Assembly (NCBI RefSeq): GCF_029963765.1
Contig: NZ_JALBYU010000019.1
Coordinates: 61,968-125,967, forward strand
Direction of reading: 5' to 3'
DNA from: Pseudomonas sp. UYIF39
GTDB taxonomy: Bacteria > Pseudomonadota > Gammaproteobacteria > Pseudomonadales > Pseudomonadaceae
DNA: 64,000 nt
Shown: piece after piece, positions 43,260 to 51,145 of the stretch
Layout of the letters: each line of letters opens with the position of its first letter
How positions within the stretch are numbered: the first letter of the stretch is position 1
The notes under the pieces: generated by a model
Database searches by the model: none
What the model saw: the letters and a program-made list of their open reading frames with translations, nothing else
What the model was told of the DNA's origin: nothing
Made by a program: the position numbers and the translations under genes

Positions 43260-43774
43260 TGGCTGATCAACCTTTTAGCCTGGACCAGCTTTACTTGGCG
43301 GTCGAGCAGCACCTGGCGACTCATCTGCCGGGGGTTCAGACCGTGAGTGCCTGGCCGAACATCCAAGACCGCATTGCGTTGCCGGCGGTGTTTCTGGAAC
43401 TGGCCGAGATTGAACCGGGCACCGACATCGGCACGGGCGAAACGACACTGGTGTGCAAGTTCGAGGCGCGCATCATCGTTGACCCGATCCAGCTTCTTCA
43501 TCAGCAGCAGGCCGTGCAGTTGGCCACCCAGCTCGCCGTGATACTGCGGGCACAGACCTGGGGGCTGGAGGTCGAGCCGGCGGAGTTCGTTCAGGCCCTG
43601 CAGGATTGGACCCAGCCGGCATTGGATGGCTACACCGTCTGGCTGGTGGAATGGACTCAGCAGGTTTACCTCGGTGTTGAGGAGTGGCCTTGGCCTGATC
43701 AGCCGCCGGGCTCGCTGTGGGTTGGCTTCAACGACGACCCCAAAGAGGACTTTGTCCAGGTGGCGGAATTGTGA
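43259..43774 (+). CDS. Hypothetical tail protein (tail terminator candidate)
   Basis: 171 residues between Z and V. Acidic, with WPNIQDRIALPAVFLELAEI as a possible core. The size, position and alpha/beta look fit a tail terminator, but no family is recognised. One-base overlap with the upstream stop and GTGA overlap with V. Confidence 0.6.
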   Translation: MADQPFSLDQLYLAVEQHLATHLPGVQTVSAWPNIQDRIALPAVFLELAEIEPGTDIGTGETTLVCKFEARIIVDPIQLLHQQQAVQLATQLAVILRAQTWGLEVEPAEFVQALQDWTQPALDGYTVWLVEWTQQVYLGVEEWPWPDQPPGSLWVGFNDDPKEDFVQVAEL

Positions 43775-44337
43775 GCGGCTACGCGAGCGCCCAGCATGAC
43801 CGCATGATCGCGGGAGTGGTCAAGGCTTGTTATGTGGTCGGTCTGGACTTGGCCGCCTCCCCGCCGGCGTGTCGCGTCTCGGATGGAGAGTGGACCAGCG
43901 CCTGGGTGCGCTGGCACAGCATCGCCGCTGGCAAGGCCAGGCACTGGCGGGCGCCGTCGATGGGCGAGCAGGGGACGTTGGTCAGTGCCAGCGGTGACGT
44001 GTCGCAAGGCACCTTCATCCCGGGCTTGTACGGTAATGCCGGCGCACCACCAGATAACCGCGACCACGTCGAAGTCTGGCGCTTTGATGATGGCGGCTCG
44101 CTGATCTACGACTGGCAGGCGAAGAGCTACAGCATCACTCTGCCGAGCGGCACGGTGACCATCAAAGTTGCCAGCACGGAGGTGGTCGTAACGGACAGCG
44201 CCGTCAACGTGACCACCGGCAACATCAACCTGAAAGCGGCAGTCACTATCGACGGTGCGTTACACGTCACGAAGGGCATCACCAGTGCCGGCGCAATCAT
44301 TGATGCCGGCGGCAACAGCAACCATCACACGCATTAA
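43771..44337 (+). CDS. Baseplate assembly protein V (tail spike)
   Basis: 188 residues from a GTG overlapping the previous stop. The N-terminal OB-like part precedes a repeat-rich beta-helix (SITLPSGTVTIKVASTEVVV, NVTTGNINLKAAVTI). The end GGNSNHHTH is the His-X-His iron-binding tip of P2 gpV-type membrane-piercing spikes. Confidence 0.88.
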   Translation: MSGYASAQHDRMIAGVVKACYVVGLDLAASPPACRVSDGEWTSAWVRWHSIAAGKARHWRAPSMGEQGTLVSASGDVSQGTFIPGLYGNAGAPPDNRDHVEVWRFDDGGSLIYDWQAKSYSITLPSGTVTIKVASTEVVVTDSAVNVTTGNINLKAAVTIDGALHVTKGITSAGAIIDAGGNSNHHTH

Positions 44338-44351
44338 TTTCAATCCTCGAC

Positions 44352-44374
44352 AGCCCGCCCAGTGCGGGCTTTTT
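44352..44374 (+). terminator. Hairpin after the V gene
   Basis: AGCCCGC/GCGGGCT stem, CCAGT loop and five T. It has the same stem as the hairpin before the capsid gene. Confidence 0.6.
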
Positions 44375-44390
44375 CATGCCTGGAGAAAAC

Positions 44391-44618
44391 ATGGCCAAAC
44401 TCGAAAATCCTACCGCCGAGGTGCCGGCGGTCGCTGAACCCGTGCCGGATCGGCAACTGACTTTCAGCGACCAGGTGTACACCTCGCGCACCCTGATCAT
44501 TCCCGAAAATGGCCGAACGTTGTCGGTGGCCAAGGGCGTTGTACAGGTCCTGTCCTCCGATACCCAAGCCGTCAGCTTTCTGCGGGCCAACCCAGAGTTC
44601 CAACCGCTGAGGGAGTGA
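44391..44618 (+). CDS. Small hypothetical tail-region protein (75 residues)
   Basis: The ATG follows CTGGAGAAAAC. The protein has a Pro/Glu-rich start and then LTFSDQVYTSRTLIIPENG and GVVQVLSSDTQAVSFL. It lies between spike V and baseplate W. No family recognised. Confidence 0.6.
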   Translation: MAKLENPTAEVPAVAEPVPDRQLTFSDQVYTSRTLIIPENGRTLSVAKGVVQVLSSDTQAVSFLRANPEFQPLRE

Positions 44619-44623
44619 TTTAG

Positions 44624-44950
44624 ATGATTGGAATGGACCGCCATACAGGCCTGCTCATTTCCGGCGTCGAGCATCTGCGGCAGTCCATTGCGGACATCTT
44701 GGGCACGCCGCTGGGAAGTCGCCGATACCGGCCGGAGTACGGCAGCACGATCCGCCGCTTTGTGGACATGCCGGTTAACGAAGGTTGGAAAAGTGCGGTG
44801 CAGGCCGAGGTAGCGAGGGCGTTGGGGCGCTGGGAGCCGCGCTTACGGCTGGAGCGCGTGCGCGTGCTGTCCGTTCTGAATGGGGCAATCAATATTCAAA
44901 TTAGCGGCGAATACCTCGGTGAAGGTGTCTTGCTGGAGGTGAGTGTATGA
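44624..44950 (+). CDS. Baseplate assembly protein W (gp25-like)
   Basis: 108 residues. LRQSIADILGTPLGSRRYRP and EYGSTIRRFVDMP are diagnostic of the gp25/gpW lysozyme-related baseplate wedge protein. The ribosome site GGGAGTGA precedes the first ATG. Overlaps J by ATGA. Confidence 0.9.
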   Translation: MIGMDRHTGLLISGVEHLRQSIADILGTPLGSRRYRPEYGSTIRRFVDMPVNEGWKSAVQAEVARALGRWEPRLRLERVRVLSVLNGAINIQISGEYLGEGVLLEVSV

Positions 44951-45933
44951 GCGTCGTCAACCTGTCGGCGCTGCCGGCGCCGGATGTGCTGGAGCCGCTG
45001 GATTTTGAAGACATCTATCAGGAAGTGCTGGCCGATTTCCGGTTTCAGATGGGCGATAACTGGACGGCGTTGCTGGAGTCCGACCCGGTTGTAAAGCTGC
45101 TGGAAGTCGCGGCCTATCAGAAACTGATGAGCCGGGCGCGCATCAACGATGCGGCGAAGTCCAGTTTGTTGGCCTATGCGCGGGGCACGGATCTGGACAA
45201 TCGCGCAGCTGACTACGGTGTCGAGCGCTTAACGATCACCGAAGCGGACCCTGATGCATTCCCGCCGATTCCGAAGCTGATGGAAAAAGACGATGCGCTG
45301 TTGTACCGCACTCAGCTTTCATTGGAAGGCCTCTCGGTAGCGGGCAGTCGCGGGGCGTATGAGTTTCACGGCCTGAGCGCGTCGGCCAACGTGGCCAATA
45401 TCTCGGTGGACTCCCCGACGTTCAAGGCGGCGGAGATCAGTCAGGCGCTGCGCGATCAGTTGCCTCTCGGGGCGATTGTCCTGGTGTGTGATTACGCGGC
45501 CGGCCTCAGCAATCCATTGCCGGGCGATGTGTCGTTGGCGGTGCTGCCGACATTTGAAAGCACCGTCGAGCCGGCGGCCCTGGTGGCCACGGTGCAAACG
45601 GCGCTCTCGGCCGAAGATGTGCGCCCAATCACGGACCGGCCGCGCAGCCAGCTTGGGCAGCCGACGAACTTCAGCATCGTCGCCGCTCTGGAGCTGTTAG
45701 ACGGTCCGTCTTCGGTGGTGGTGCTGGCGGCGGCCAATGCCGCCCTGGCGACGGCGGTGAAGGCGGCGCGGGAATTAGAGGGCGAAATGTCGCTGTCGGC
45801 GATCTATGCCGCCTTGCACGTTTCGGGCGTGCGCCGGGTGTTGCTGACGCAGCCCACGGCGGATGTGATTTGCGATAAGCGGCATTACCCGAACTGCACC
45901 TCGATCAAGGTCACTGGAGCGGTCGTCTCATGA
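44947..45933 (+). CDS. Baseplate assembly protein J
   Basis: 328 residues, P2 gpJ family. ARINDAAKSSLLAYARGTDL and YGVERLTI appear in the N-terminal third, and AEDVRPITDRPRSQLG later. Wedge component linking W to the fibre proteins. Overlaps I by ATGA. Confidence 0.92.
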   Translation: MSVVNLSALPAPDVLEPLDFEDIYQEVLADFRFQMGDNWTALLESDPVVKLLEVAAYQKLMSRARINDAAKSSLLAYARGTDLDNRAADYGVERLTITEADPDAFPPIPKLMEKDDALLYRTQLSLEGLSVAGSRGAYEFHGLSASANVANISVDSPTFKAAEISQALRDQLPLGAIVLVCDYAAGLSNPLPGDVSLAVLPTFESTVEPAALVATVQTALSAEDVRPITDRPRSQLGQPTNFSIVAALELLDGPSSVVVLAAANAALATAVKAARELEGEMSLSAIYAALHVSGVRRVLLTQPTADVICDKRHYPNCTSIKVTGAVVS

Positions 45934-46658
45934 GCCGGCTGTTACCGCTGAACAGCACGCCGCTGGAACGAGCGCTGGCCACGGCTTGTGACTTGGGAAT
46001 CGACCCGGAAGTTATCCGTGGCGTGGCCGACTCGGCGCGCTGTCCGGTGGATTTCTTGCCGTGGTTGGCCTGGGCCATGTCGGTCGAAGGCTGGGAGGCC
46101 GCCGATACCGAAGAGCAGCAGCGCGCGCTGATTCGTGAGTCGATTCCGGTGCACAAGCGCAAGGGCACGGTCGGTGCGGTGCGCCGCGTGCTGAAGGCGG
46201 TCGGGGTGAAAGCCGAGTTCAAGGAGTGGACGCAAATCCCCGGCGCGGTGCCTTACACCTTCCAGTTGATCGCCTGGGCCAACGACAACCGGGGCGGCGA
46301 AGGGTCGATTCTGTCCCCGCAACTGTTCGAACGACTGCGCGCTCTGGTCGATGCCACGAAGAACGAACGCAGCCACTACACGCTCAAGGTCGGCGCACGG
46401 TTTGACGGGGGGTTGCGGTTGGCCAATGCCAGCCAGACCCGGCAACTGGACCGCCGGACGCTGGAAGCCCAAGGCGTGCCGATGGATACCGCCGAGTCAG
46501 CCCTGGGGTTGGCCAACGCGTCCAGCGTCCGCTGTGTGATTCATCTAAGCGCCGAGCTGTTAGGCGTTCCCATCCATGCAGAGCAGGGTTTTGCGGTCGC
46601 TAACGCGCACCGCACCCGTATCGTTGTTCGCGCCACTATGGAGGCCGTTCTCGTATGA
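45930..46658 (+). CDS. Tail protein I
   Basis: 242 residues, P2 gpI family. LLPLNSTPLERALATACDLG and the motif LPWLAWAMSVEGWEAA are clear. It contains two similar segments ending in LRLANASQTRQLDRR and LGLANASSVRC, a short internal repeat. Overlaps the fibre gene by ATGA. Confidence 0.9.
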   Translation: MSRLLPLNSTPLERALATACDLGIDPEVIRGVADSARCPVDFLPWLAWAMSVEGWEAADTEEQQRALIRESIPVHKRKGTVGAVRRVLKAVGVKAEFKEWTQIPGAVPYTFQLIAWANDNRGGEGSILSPQLFERLRALVDATKNERSHYTLKVGARFDGGLRLANASQTRQLDRRTLEAQGVPMDTAESALGLANASSVRCVIHLSAELLGVPIHAEQGFAVANAHRTRIVVRATMEAVLV

Positions 46659-47341
46659 GTACCCCGTTACAACCCCTGATCACCAAGGCCGGGTTGGCCG
46701 CCATCTGGCGCGCCGACAACACCGGTGTGGCGGCCGAAATCACCCATATCGTGGTGGGCACCACGGGCTATAGCCCGGTCAACACGCAGACCGCTTTGCG
46801 CGCCCAGGTGGCGAAATACGCCATTTCCGATGGTCAGCGCCTGAGTGACACCCTGATTCACGTCACGGCGGTGGCCGACGATGCCAAGGCCTATTGGGCG
46901 CGTGAGGTGGGCTTTCTGCTGTCGGACGGCACGCTGTTGGCGGTCTGGTCGCACCCCACCGAGGCGCTGACCTACAAGTCGGCCAACGCCGAGTTGCTAC
47001 TGGCCTACGACTTGTCGCTGACGGCGTTGCCAGCCAATAGCGTCACCATCACCTCGACCGGCGCGGGCTTGAACCTGACGCTGTCGGCCGAGCTGGCCGC
47101 GCTGGCTACGGCGCAGATTGCCGGAATGCTGCGCAGCGTTAAACAGCAAGACGCGCTCGACAGCCAGGACAAGCTGCACCAGTTGGAAGGCCAACAGATC
47201 CTCAACCTGATGGACCGCATGCGGGCCGCCGAGCAGCGCCAGGACACTGACCGCGACAGCCTGTTGACGGCCATCGCGGCCAATGCCACGGGGTTAATCA
47301 CCCTGCAAAACCTTTTCGCCAAAACAACCTTAGGAGCTTGA
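46655..47341 (+). CDS. Tail fibre protein, N-terminal collar type
   Basis: 228 residues. The start PLITKAGLAAIWRADNTGVA and EITHIVVGTTGYSP are typical of the phage tail-collar fibre domain (DUF3751). The C-terminus is a helical coiled coil (DRMRAAEQRQDTDRDSLL). The receptor-binding end appears to be in the next gene. Confidence 0.85.
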   Translation: MSTPLQPLITKAGLAAIWRADNTGVAAEITHIVVGTTGYSPVNTQTALRAQVAKYAISDGQRLSDTLIHVTAVADDAKAYWAREVGFLLSDGTLLAVWSHPTEALTYKSANAELLLAYDLSLTALPANSVTITSTGAGLNLTLSAELAALATAQIAGMLRSVKQQDALDSQDKLHQLEGQQILNLMDRMRAAEQRQDTDRDSLLTAIAANATGLITLQNLFAKTTLGA

Positions 47342-47345
47342 CCCT

Positions 47346-48110
47346 ATGAGCCTCGAATCTGTAATTGCTGATCTAACCAAGGCTGCATCCGACCTTATTG
47401 CCACGTTCAACGGCAAGAAAAACGAAATCACGGCGGCGGTTAACGCGGCGATTGCCGCCGCCCCTGAAACGTCCCGCGCCTGGTGGGTGGACCCGGTCAA
47501 CGGCCTTGACACCAATGCCGGCACCACTGTCGCCGCACCATTTAAGACCATCGGCAAGGCGATGTCTTCGACGCCGTCGAGCGGTCAGTGCACGGTTTTC
47601 TTGATGAATGACTACCCGATGGCCGCGAACATCCCGGTCATGTGCGCCTATCTGTTGATTTACGGTATCTATGCGGTGTCGTCGGGCATCACGCCAAAAT
47701 TCCGACCGCAGTATTACCAAGGCACGGATGGGGCTACACAGCTCGCGGGCTTTATCTGTTACAGCCAGGCCAACAATGTCGAGTTTCGTAACATCGACAT
47801 TGTGTTGCCATCGGTGGCGGGTGTGTTGCCGGTTCCGACCCTGACCCGCATCAACAGCTTTATCAAGACCAACTCGTCCTCCTCCTTGCCGCCGGCGGTG
47901 GGGGTTATGTTGCAGACGGTAGTGGTGACCAAGGCGGCGGACTTTTACGGCGCGCTGGTTGGTCTGTCGGTTTCTTCTCTGGCGCTTGGCTGCTTTCAGG
48001 TGACATTCCCGAGCGATATGGCGGGTAAATATGTCAGCACCGTGGGCTCGCCGGGTGGCACTGCCACCAACACGCTGACGCAAATCACCACCAATCTGGT
48101 CACCATTTAA
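47346..48110 (+). CDS. Distal tail fibre / receptor-binding protein candidate
   Basis: 254 residues. The N-terminal helical segment is followed by WWVDPVNGLDTNAGTTVAAP and FKTIGKAMSS, the opening of a right-handed beta-helix as in pectate-lyase-like surface proteins. The rest is Ser/Thr/Val-rich. Host-range determinant by position. AGGAG precedes the ATG. Specificity cannot be read from sequence. Confidence 0.7.
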   Translation: MSLESVIADLTKAASDLIATFNGKKNEITAAVNAAIAAAPETSRAWWVDPVNGLDTNAGTTVAAPFKTIGKAMSSTPSSGQCTVFLMNDYPMAANIPVMCAYLLIYGIYAVSSGITPKFRPQYYQGTDGATQLAGFICYSQANNVEFRNIDIVLPSVAGVLPVPTLTRINSFIKTNSSSSLPPAVGVMLQTVVVTKAADFYGALVGLSVSSLALGCFQVTFPSDMAGKYVSTVGSPGGTATNTLTQITTNLVTI

Positions 48111-48134
48111 CCCCGCTGATACGGAGCGCACTTT

Positions 48135-48599
48135 ATGCAATTGCAAAACATCAACGTCGTACATGGCGGCCAAAGCTATGTGGGCTTTTCCTTTTTGGCC
48201 TTGCCGTTGGCGGCTGCGCTGATTGTTGCAGCGCAGCAAATTGACCAGGCGGCCGACGTGGCTCGTCGTGCGGTGCTGGGCGACTCGCTGCGCGCCCTGG
48301 AGTATGAGCGCGCCGCTGCCGAGGCCAAGGCCTTTGCCGCTGCCGGTTATGCCGGCGCCATGCCGCCCTCGGTGCAGGCCTGGGCCGATGCGGCCGAGCT
48401 GGAGCCGCAAGCCGCGACCGACAGCATCATTGCCGAGGCTGATGCCTGGCAGTCGGCGCTGTATGCGATCCGCGCGGCCCGCCTGAAGGGCAAGCAAAGG
48501 GTGCTCAAGGCCACCAGTCACGACGCTGCTGAGGCGCTGACTGACGCTGCTATCGCAGAGATCCGCGAAAGCATCGCCGGGGTCGGCAACGCTGCCTAA
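48135..48599 (+). CDS. Fibre-associated protein (assembly chaperone candidate)
   Basis: 154 residues, Ala-rich. It follows the fibre gene where a tail fibre assembly chaperone is usual. A central helical part (ALEYERAAAEAKAFAAAGYA, then PPSVQAWADAA) resembles the C-terminal region of such chaperones. Family match is tentative. Confidence 0.5.
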   Translation: MQLQNINVVHGGQSYVGFSFLALPLAAALIVAAQQIDQAADVARRAVLGDSLRALEYERAAAEAKAFAAAGYAGAMPPSVQAWADAAELEPQAATDSIIAEADAWQSALYAIRAARLKGKQRVLKATSHDAAEALTDAAIAEIRESIAGVGNAA

Positions 48600-48621
48600 C
48601 CCCTGATTCAACCGCCTTGAG

Positions 48622-48646
48622 CGCCCCGCATTGTCGGGGCGTTTTT
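48622..48646 (+). terminator. Terminator after fibre genes
   Basis: CGCCCCG/CGGGGCG stem followed by five T. Confidence 0.75.
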
Positions 48647-48656
48647 GTTTGTGCAG

Positions 48657-48686
48657 ACAACCGCGCCGGACGCGGTTGTTTGCTTT
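48657..48686 (+). terminator. Second hairpin before the sheath gene
   Basis: ACAACCGCG/CGCGGTTGT nine-pair stem and a T-rich tail. Together with the hairpin just upstream it insulates the sheath operon. Confidence 0.6.
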
Positions 48687-48701
48687 TTGGAGATTGGCCT
48701 T

Positions 48702-49868
48702 ATGAGTTTTTTTCACGGCGTCACAACCACCGATATCAAAACCGGGGCGCGCACCATTTCCTTGCCGTCGTCTTCCATTATCGGCCTGTGCGACACCTTC
48801 ACCCCGGGCATCCTCGGCGGCGGTACGGCACTGGCCGGCGAGCTGAAGTTGATCACCACCGAGCGCGAAGCCATTGCCGCCTTCGGTCCCGATTCGGCGA
48901 TCACCAAGGCCTGTCAGGCGATCTACACCAAGGCCAAGGCAGTGATCGTCGCCATCGGTGTGCCGAAGCTGGAAGACGCGGCGCTGCAAACCTCGGCGAT
49001 CATTGGCGGGGTTCTGGCTTCCGGTAAGCGCACTGGCCTACAGGCCTTGCTCGATGGCAAAAGCCTGTTTAACGCCCAGCCGCGACTGTTGATCGCGCCG
49101 GGGCATACGGCCACTCAGGCGGTGGCCACGGCGCTCGATGGCTTGGCGCAGAAGCTGCGCGCGATCGGCATTATCGATGGGCCTGGCACCACGGATGAGG
49201 CCGCCATGGCCTACGCCGACAACTTCGGCAGTCGCAACCTGTTCATGGTTGACCCAGGCGTGCAGTACTGGGACACCGGCCTGAGCCAGACGGTCGATGC
49301 CCCGGGCTCGGCCTGGGCGGCGGGCTTGTTTGCCTGGACCGATGCGGAGTACGGCTTCTGGGCGTCGCCGTCGAACAAGGAGTTCGTGGGCATCACCGGC
49401 ACGACCCGGTCCGTCGAGTACTTGGACGGCGACGAGACGTGCCGGGCGAACCTGCTGAACAACGCCAATATCTCGACGATCATCCGCGACGACGGCTATC
49501 GCCTGTGGGGCAACCGCACGCTGTCGAGCGATCCGAAATGGGCGTTCGTCACCCGCGTTCGCACGCTGTTCATCCTCATGGATGCCGTGCAGGCCGGCCA
49601 CAAATGGGCCGTTGACCGCTCGATCACCAAGACCTACGTCAAGGACGTGACCGACGGCCTGGAAGCTTTCATGCGCGACCTGAAAGCTCAGGGCGCAATC
49701 ATCAACTTCGAGGTGTACCCGGACACCGAGTTGAACACGGCCAGCCAAATCGCCCAGGGCAAAGTCTATTGGCGCATTCGCTTCACCGACGTACCGCCGG
49801 CTGAAAACCCGAATTTCCTTTTCGAGGTCACCGATCAGTGGATGACCGAAATTCTTGAAGCAGCCTAA
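48702..49868 (+). CDS. Tail sheath protein FI
   Basis: 388 residues, P2 FI family. The contractile sheath subunit. SSSIIGLCDTFTPGILGGG and the C-terminal domain IRFTDVPPAENPNFLFEVTD are family features. GGAG precedes the chosen ATG. Proves a contractile tail. Confidence 0.93.
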   Translation: MSFFHGVTTTDIKTGARTISLPSSSIIGLCDTFTPGILGGGTALAGELKLITTEREAIAAFGPDSAITKACQAIYTKAKAVIVAIGVPKLEDAALQTSAIIGGVLASGKRTGLQALLDGKSLFNAQPRLLIAPGHTATQAVATALDGLAQKLRAIGIIDGPGTTDEAAMAYADNFGSRNLFMVDPGVQYWDTGLSQTVDAPGSAWAAGLFAWTDAEYGFWASPSNKEFVGITGTTRSVEYLDGDETCRANLLNNANISTIIRDDGYRLWGNRTLSSDPKWAFVTRVRTLFILMDAVQAGHKWAVDRSITKTYVKDVTDGLEAFMRDLKAQGAIINFEVYPDTELNTASQIAQGKVYWRIRFTDVPPAENPNFLFEVTDQWMTEILEAA

Positions 49869-49880
49869 GGGGCCTAGTCA

Positions 49881-50384
49881 ATGATTCCTCAAACTTTGTT
49901 TAACACGAACCTGTTTGTTGACGGCGTGAGCTTTTCCGGCGACGTGCCGAACCTGACCCTGCCCAAGCTGACCACCAAGACCGACGAGTATCGCGGTGGC
50001 GGCATGGCCGGTGCCATCGAAATGGATCAGGGGCTGGAAAAAATGGAGGCGTCCTTTGTCACCAAGGGCGTGCGCCGTGAGTCGCTGAAGTACTTCGGTC
50101 TGGCCGATGGTACGGCCTTCAATGCGACTTTCCGTGGTGCCTTCAAGGGGCAAAAGGGCGCAGTGACGGCGGTGGTCGCCACCCTGCGCGGCCGGCTCAA
50201 AGAGGTCGACCTGGGCGACTGGAAAGCCGGCGACCCGGCCGAGATCAAGCACGCCATTGCGGTCAGTTACTACAAGCTCGAAATCGACGGACGCCTGATG
50301 TACGAAATAGACATGGTCGCCGGTATTCAGGTGATCGACGGCAAAGACCAGCTCGCCGAAGTGCGCACCGCGCTCGGCATGTAA
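49881..50384 (+). CDS. Major tail tube protein FII
   Basis: 167 residues, P2 FII family: FVDGVSFSGDVPNLTLPKL and AGAIEMDQGLEKMEASF. Forms the inner tube. 12 bases after the sheath gene. Confidence 0.93.
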   Translation: MIPQTLFNTNLFVDGVSFSGDVPNLTLPKLTTKTDEYRGGGMAGAIEMDQGLEKMEASFVTKGVRRESLKYFGLADGTAFNATFRGAFKGQKGAVTAVVATLRGRLKEVDLGDWKAGDPAEIKHAIAVSYYKLEIDGRLMYEIDMVAGIQVIDGKDQLAEVRTALGM

Positions 50385-50398
50385 GGGAATAGATCCAG

Positions 50399-50995
50399 AT
50401 GAAAGCTACTGATAAAGAACTGCCAGCGTGGCTGGCGGTCACCGCTGAGAGCGCCGTCGTGACCCTCTCGCGTCCCAGCGATGCCAACGGGGTCAAGGTC
50501 GAGACGTTGACCTTGCGAGCCCCGGCTGTGCGCGAAGTGCGGGCGGCCGACCGTGCCTCTAATGGCGATGACGAGCAGCGCGAGCTGATGTTGTTCGCAG
50601 GCTTGGCCGAGGTCGGCCTCAAGGATCTGGAAGGCCTCAAGCTGGTGGACTATCGCCGTGTACAGGCGGCCTATTCGCGCCTGGCACCCGATACCGATTA
50701 CTCGACGTCGATGCCGTCGTGGTTGTCGGTCAACACCGATAACGTGCTGGTCACGCTGTCGTGCCCGAGCGAAATCAACGGCGTCACGGTCGATAAGTTG
50801 GCCTTGCGTTCCCCGACCGTGCGCGACGTGCGTTCGGCGAATCGTGAGGCGGGCGGCGATGACGAGCAGCGCGAGCTGGTGTTGTTTGCCGAGTTGGCCG
50901 GTGCGCCTGTCGCGGATCTGGAGGGCCTGAAGCTGGTGGATTTTAACCGCCTGCAGGCCGGCTATTTTCGTATGGACCAAGACAACGGGGTTTGA
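50399..50995 (+). CDS. Tail assembly chaperone with two tandem domains
   Basis: 198 residues made of two copies of the same roughly 90-residue phage tail assembly chaperone (gpE/gp41-type). Copy 1 covers about 9-95 (LPAWLAVTAESAVVTLSRP ... LEGLKLVDYRRVQAAY) and copy 2 about 105-195 (MPSWLSVNTDNVLVTLSCP ... LEGLKLVDFNRLQAGY). Single-domain versions are usual. The end GGG GTT TGA C may allow a frameshift into a GpE-like extension. It precedes the tape measure gene, as expected for a chaperone of that protein. Confidence 0.85.
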   Translation: MKATDKELPAWLAVTAESAVVTLSRPSDANGVKVETLTLRAPAVREVRAADRASNGDDEQRELMLFAGLAEVGLKDLEGLKLVDYRRVQAAYSRLAPDTDYSTSMPSWLSVNTDNVLVTLSCPSEINGVTVDKLALRSPTVRDVRSANREAGGDDEQRELVLFAELAGAPVADLEGLKLVDFNRLQAGYFRMDQDNGV

Positions 50996-51011
50996 CCCTG
51001 GCGTCATAAAG

Positions 51012-51107
51012 ATGGCCGCGAAACGTCTGGCGGCGGAAACCGGATTTTCCGCCGCAGAGATTCTGTCGATGCCGTTTGCTGAGATGGTGTGGTGGCTCAC
51101 GGATTGA
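51012..51107 (+). CDS. GpE-like tail peptide (31 residues) or frameshift extension
   Basis: Translates as MAAKRLAAETGFSAAEILSM followed by PFAEMVWWLTD. The LSMPFAEMVWWL core resembles P2 GpE family tails. The frame is open upstream past the chaperone stop, in +1 (or -2) relation to it, with no strong ribosome site at its own ATG. It may be reached mainly by programmed frameshifting. Confidence 0.55.
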   Translation: MAAKRLAAETGFSAAEILSMPFAEMVWWLTD

Positions 51108-51145
51108 GCCGCCTTCGGTAAGGCTGTGCAAATGGGGGCCATAAC

